A DNA stretch of 8,880 bases from Candidatus Hydrogenedentota bacterium (lineage in GTDB: Bacteria; Hydrogenedentota; Hydrogenedentia; Hydrogenedentales; SLHB01), in the NCBI GenBank assembly GCA_022706165.1, contig JAKJDA010000099.1, forward strand, positions 1 through 8,880, given 5' to 3'. Position 1 is the stretch's first letter; each line of letters opens with the position of its first letter. Below are positions 7,601 through 8,880 of the stretch, piece by piece. The notes below the pieces were generated by a model. That model had not been told where the DNA came from, made no database searches, and saw only the letters and a list, made by a program, of their open reading frames with translations. A program made the position numbers and the translations under genes.

Positions 7601-7793
7601 CCCAGCGTTGCTTCAGTTCGAACGGCTCCCAGCCCGACACAGGTTCCGGCGTGACGCTATGCCCCGGCCCAAGTACGCAACGTTCAATGGAGTCGACCGG
7701 CGCATGGTTCGAGTAGACGGTTTTGAATATCTCTTTCAACCGAAGCAACACCTGCTTCGCAATAATGGGTCGCTCAGCTTCAAAAATGATCAT
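4698..7793 (-). CDS. Alpha-mannosidase, glycoside hydrolase family 38
   Basis: A 1031-residue, zinc-dependent retaining alpha-mannosidase of the cytoplasmic Ams1/MngB-like type, probably trimming alpha-mannosides taken up or recycled by the cell. No signal peptide is visible. Order: an N-terminal region with a beta-sandwich look (1-230), then the catalytic barrel from IIGHSHIDTAWMWPLRE (about 240-256). The metal ligands inferred from the family are H245, D247, D357 and H560. D357, in WVPDCFGF, is also the catalytic nucleophile. Further marks are GWGDGGGGPT at 443-452, NSELYLEVHR at 496-505 and NQFHDILPGSS at 557-567. The C-terminal beta domains run from about 600 to 1031 and end KVNF. Its length is normal for this subgroup. 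One segment after ELYLE reads HRACQTSQ where HRGT-like residues are usual. It lies 80 bp downstream of hisS on the same strand and converges on the GNAT gene. The physiological substrate cannot be told. Confidence 0.95.
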   Translation of the reverse strand: MIIFEAERPIIAKQVLLRLKEIFKTVYSNHAPVDSIERCVLGPGHSVTPEPVSGWEPFELKQRWGGYDQTTWFRLHATIPPDMDGKHVVALLSPHQGPHGNSLAYVNGHPAQGLDRNRDEVLLSKQARVSEAFVISLESVPSQEQDTYHIFDRADIAVFHQLAWDFYWDAKIALEVWEQLPEAYAPRMRLLEHIEKSVRMVDLRHAGTPQYFESIKKAQKYFRADLKKFPAGPGAGKLAIIGHSHIDTAWMWPLRETHRKIGRTVATVLALLDRYPEFTFSHSQTIQYEYLKRDYPELFARVKQRVQEGRWDPAGALFVEPDCNIVSGESIVRQLLFGIRFFQRELGVRPRMAWVPDCFGFAHSLPQFLVKAGLDTFSTTKIWWGEFSQFPYSTFHWEGVDGSRILTYMPHVYGSIMTTAEVFEHWAVAKQKDKIDEIPYTVGWGDGGGGPTQEIVERAKRLGNIVGAPQCSFDTLTSYFARFAKDEATATLPVWNSELYLEVHRACQTSQARTKRNNRKCEALLRDIEFLSTVAFLNGGHYEQDAINDAWKIVLLNQFHDILPGSSVHEVYDDADRDYALAQTALNGVKDRALALLHDRIDTRGEGTPIIVWNTVSWARSGLVAVKTPLPKGAFHVQDPDGNAVAHQVVSNDELLVEVTQAPSLGHAVYRIVPGKGAAQSLPLTASDKGMENAFLKIVFDKSGRLTRVYDKENKREVLAPKERGNVLYLFDDRPHRSNAWDIDQNLDDTRWEPGASESVEVVERGPLRATVRFVRKNEQSTITQNIVLYAHSRRIDFVTHVVWQEKQTMMKVAFPVDVRSSWATFEIPCGTIQRTTHTNRDYDLAEFEVPALRWADLSEGDYGVSVLNDCKYGYDVKGNTLRLSLLRASIDPDPTADEGEHDFTYSLLPHVGDWRVATVREGIDLNAPLMAKAAPISEGTLPPVGSFAEVDAEHVILETIKRAEDSDAIIVRLYEAYGQRGYVTLRFARAPKRMFECDLLEENDMPLDVKGNAAELYMTPYKICSLKVNF

Positions 7794-7797
7794 GCAG

Positions 7798-7803
7798 CCT
7801 CCT
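7798..7803 (-). promoter_or_regulatory. Strong ribosome binding site of the GH38 gene
   Basis: On the minus strand a complete AGGAGG stands 4 bases before the ATG at 7793, supporting that start and efficient translation. The spacing is slightly shorter than ideal. Confidence 0.75.
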
Positions 7804-7812
7804 GCAACACAT

Positions 7813-7832
7813 CAGAAGTTTCTGGCAGAAGT
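7813..7832. promoter_or_regulatory. Alternating half-sites, possible operator upstream of the GH38 gene
   Basis: The gap between hisS and the GH38 gene contains CAGAA-GT-TTCTG-G-CAGAA-GT: three 5-base half-sites in alternating orientation, giving two overlapping small palindromes. The 7-base CAGAAGT occurs twice, 13 bases apart. It sits just upstream of the GH38 ribosome binding site, where a repressor or an mRNA structure could act. Arms of five bases can occur by chance, and no clear -35/-10 pair accompanies them, so this is only a candidate. Confidence 0.25.
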
Positions 7833-7873
7833 CCGGAGGAACCTACTTTTGAAGAGGTCTCCCCGGTTCTTCT

Positions 7874-8880
7874 TTATCCCAAAATTTCCTTGATCGTCTT
7901 AATCATCTCTTCCCGCGCTACCGTGACCTGACCGCTCTTTCCTGCCTGGCGATATGCGTCGTGATTGGCGATGCCTTCGCGGCTTTGCTTGCCCGCGAGA
8001 AGGTCCTTGATCGACACGACGCCGTTGGCGATTTCGTCCTCGCCGAGGATTACTGCGATAGCTATCTCGTAGTGGTCCGCGTGCGCGAGCTGGTGGCGCA
8101 GTCCCGCCTTCTGGCCGAAATAGACCTCCGTCGCAATGCCCGCCGCGCGCAATTCCGCCGCGACGCGCAGCGCTTCCTGCTTCGGCGTCTTGCCCAGCGT
8201 CATGACGAGCACTTGCACCGTCGTTGCACGCGGTTTGACGATGCCCATGTGCTTCAATGCCGCCATGAGACGGTCCAACCCAATCGCCATGCCGCACGAC
8301 GGCACGTTGCGGTCCGTGAAACGCGACACGAGTCCGTCGTAGCGCCCACCGCCCATCACCGAACCGAACTCCGGCGCGGTGGGCAGCGTCATTTCGAAGA
8401 CGGGTCCGGTGTAATAGTCAAGTCCGCGCGCAAGGCTCGGGGTGAAACGCGCGTGCTCTTCTGCAACCCCCAGCGCATCGAGGCCTGAAGCGAGCGCGTG
8501 CATTTCCTCGATCGCCATGGTGGTGAAGTCCGACGCAGGCAATGCTGTAGCGCAATGTTCAACGACTTCGACACGCGTTGCGCCGTCGATGGCGACAAAT
8601 TTCAGGATCGCGTCGATGGTCGCATCGTCCAATTTCACGCCGGGGATCGGATCGCCCGAATCGTCGATGCGTCCCGGACCAAGTTCGCGGCGCACATTGT
8701 CCACGCCGACCTTCTGCAGCTTATCGATCACCCGCAGAACGTGCTTTTGCTTTGCGGCGTCATGGATGCCGCAACCTTCCAACAGCGCATCGATGAGTTT
8801 ACGGTTGTTCACCAACGCGCAGAAAGAGTCAACGCGCACGTCCCGCATGATCTCCGTCATGGCCGCGATGATTTCCGCAT
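7874..8880 (-). CDS. hisS: Histidyl-tRNA synthetase, N-terminus outside the window
   Basis: Charges tRNA(His) with histidine in the cytoplasm. The frame is open through the right edge; an ATG at 8860 is internal, since the residues before it (AEIIAA) continue the domain. About 334 C-terminal residues are visible. The class II core shows LARGLDYYTGPVFEM (His-A region, near 8390-8434), GGGRYDGL (8330-8353) and motif 3 GMAIGLDRL (8267-8293). The anticodon-binding domain follows (VQVLVMTLGKTPKQEAL onward) and the protein ends TIKEILG. Motifs 1 and 2 lie outside. The part before LDYYTG, with AKQKHVLRVIDKLQKVGVDNVRREL, resembles the archaeal/eukaryotic HisRS subtype more than the E. coli one, as judged from memory. 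There is 80 bp to the GH38 gene on the same strand, so read-through transcription is possible; no clear terminator is seen between them. Confidence 0.96.
   Translation of the reverse strand, partial: AEIIAAMTEIMRDVRVDSFCALVNNRKLIDALLEGCGIHDAAKQKHVLRVIDKLQKVGVDNVRRELGPGRIDDSGDPIPGVKLDDATIDAILKFVAIDGATRVEVVEHCATALPASDFTTMAIEEMHALASGLDALGVAEEHARFTPSLARGLDYYTGPVFEMTLPTAPEFGSVMGGGRYDGLVSRFTDRNVPSCGMAIGLDRLMAALKHMGIVKPRATTVQVLVMTLGKTPKQEALRVAAELRAAGIATEVYFGQKAGLRHQLAHADHYEIAIAVILGEDEIANGVVSIKDLLAGKQSREGIANHDAYRQAGKSGQVTVAREEMIKTIKEILG

Overview
This is an 8.9 kb stretch of bacterial chromosome with high G+C (by eye about 60%). It is densely coding and has intact, recognisable genes. There are no RNA genes, CRISPR arrays, insertion sequences or integration sites that I can see. 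Strong AGGAGG/GGAGGG-type ribosome binding sites precede several starts. The gene content fits an environmental bacterium of the Planctomycetota/PVC or Hydrogenedentota kind: a large cytoplasmic-type GH38 alpha-mannosidase, a DUF3142 protein, a glycosyltransferase fused to TPRs, and a histidyl-tRNA synthetase resembling the archaeal/eukaryotic subtype. The taxonomic guess is weak and rests on gene flavour only.

Left part, + strand (1-4687), five genes in one direction. First is the 3' part of a DUF3142 gene, whose start lies outside the window. After 117 bp comes dtd (D-aminoacyl-tRNA deacylase). It overlaps by one base (TGATG) with an asparagine-synthetase-like gene. After a 134 bp gap comes a family 2 glycosyltransferase with a C-terminal TPR region, and 3 bp later a GNAT acetyltransferase. 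Tight spacing suggests two translationally coupled pairs, dtd with the synthetase-like gene and the glycosyltransferase with the GNAT gene.

Right part, - strand (4698-8880), two genes. The window edge cuts off the N-terminus of histidyl-tRNA synthetase (hisS). Downstream of it, after an 80 bp gap, is a full-length GH38 alpha-mannosidase. The two gene sets converge, with only 10 bp between the stop codons of the GNAT and GH38 genes.

The most interesting item is the asparagine-synthetase-like protein. Its C-terminal ATP-dependent synthetase domain keeps most family motifs. In its N-terminal glutaminase domain the cysteine is at position 5 instead of 2, and the residues that bind glutamine and form the oxyanion hole are missing. 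This pattern recalls family members that have changed function, such as beta-lactam synthetase. Next to a glycosyltransferase, it may amidate or cyclise a cell-surface carbohydrate or other small molecule; this is inference. No wholly new multi-gene system is evident.
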